Origin: Firmicutes bacterium CAG:460
GTDB taxonomy: Bacteria > Bacillota_I > Bacilli_A > RF39 > UBA660
NCBI GenBank assembly: GCA_000437355.1
Contig: FR899771.1
Location: forward strand, 9,654-22,303
DNA length: 12,650 nucleotides
Direction of reading: 5' to 3'
The notes under the pieces are model-generated. The model saw nothing but the letters and a program-made list of their open reading frames with translations. It did not search any database and was not told the DNA's origin. Position 1 is the first letter of the stretch, and each line of letters starts with the position of its first letter. The translations under genes and the position numbers were made by a program. This document shows, in pieces, positions 12,551 through 12,650 of this stretch.

Positions 12551-12650
12551 AACTTTACCCCCTAGCCCTTTCTCCCCCTGAGTTTAACCTCGGAAAAGTA
12601 CCGAACTAAATAGAAAGTAGGCACCACCACTTTTGGGTAACGGTGAACTA
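12551..12650. other. GC-rich, hairpin-forming stretch of unknown nature
   Basis: About 46 of these 100 bases are G or C, far above the rest of the window. It has no convincing ORF (stops in all plus frames; minus frames end within about 30 codons). It can form AGTT/AACT plus CGG/CCG as one bulged hairpin (12581-12607), and TAG/CTA, CACC/GGTG, ACC/GGT as another (12618-12650). Near 12557-12580 the minus strand carries GGGGG, GGG and GGGGG runs. A structured RNA or the leader of a gene beyond the edge is likely; strand unknown. Confidence 0.4.

Noticed and set aside
12570..12650. Minus-strand resemblance to 5S rRNA (GGTGGTG, GGTTAAACTC pieces)
   Set aside because: The conserved 5S blocks around CCCATACCGAAC and the 3' arm are missing, and no closing helix forms.
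1..12650. CRISPR array, IS element, tRNA or rRNA genes
   Set aside because: No regularly spaced repeats, transposase, terminal inverted repeats or tRNA/rRNA motifs were seen on either strand.

Overview
The window is low-G+C DNA that reads as a chromosome segment from a low-G+C Gram-positive bacterium (Bacilli in the broad sense, possibly an uncultured gut or Mollicutes-like lineage; this placement is inference). The clues are very A/T-rich codon use, TTGACA/TATAAT promoters often with an extended TGN -10, Shine-Dalgarno sites of the AGGTGAT type, U-run terminators, a T-box leader, and the gene set obgE, ruvA, prepilin, PilB/GspE ATPase, AI-2E-type exporter and alaS. UGA acts as a stop (ends of the AI-2E and kinase genes) and the Trp codons checked are UGG, so this is not the mycoplasma code.

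Layout. 1-2016: a large secreted surface protein with a TasA/SipW-like signal peptide, a 29-codon in-frame remnant of what looks like a related C-terminus, and a terminator. 2054-5311: an SDR oxidoreductase overlapping a PLP enzyme of the methionine gamma-lyase/aluminium-resistance family, then obgE with its own likely promoter and a strong terminator. A small ORF of doubtful status lies opposite the obgE terminator. 5492-6590: ruvA, without ruvB, followed 8 bases later by a type IV prepilin-like gene; a bidirectional terminator separates this from a convergent PilB/GspE-type ATPase (6586-7857, minus). 7858-8014 holds two divergent promoters. 8015-8585 is a monocistronic unknown gene, followed by an AI-2E/PerM-type membrane protein (8626-9777).

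9853-12350 is a regulated unit: a strong promoter, a complete tRNA-Ala T-box (GCU specifier, UGGU bulge, terminator/antiterminator pair), a small P-loop kinase-like gene and a short-form alanyl-tRNA synthetase. The two genes overlap (ATGA) and should respond together to uncharged tRNA-Ala.

12351-12650 has no gene in the usual sense. It starts with a near-consensus promoter driving an ~88-nt RNA that ends in a terminator and whose segments can pair in alternative, mutually exclusive ways, as in an attenuator. After it come a possible 23-codon hydrophobic peptide on the minus strand and a much more GC-rich, hairpin-forming stretch to the end of the window. This tail is the least explained part and the best candidate for something undescribed.
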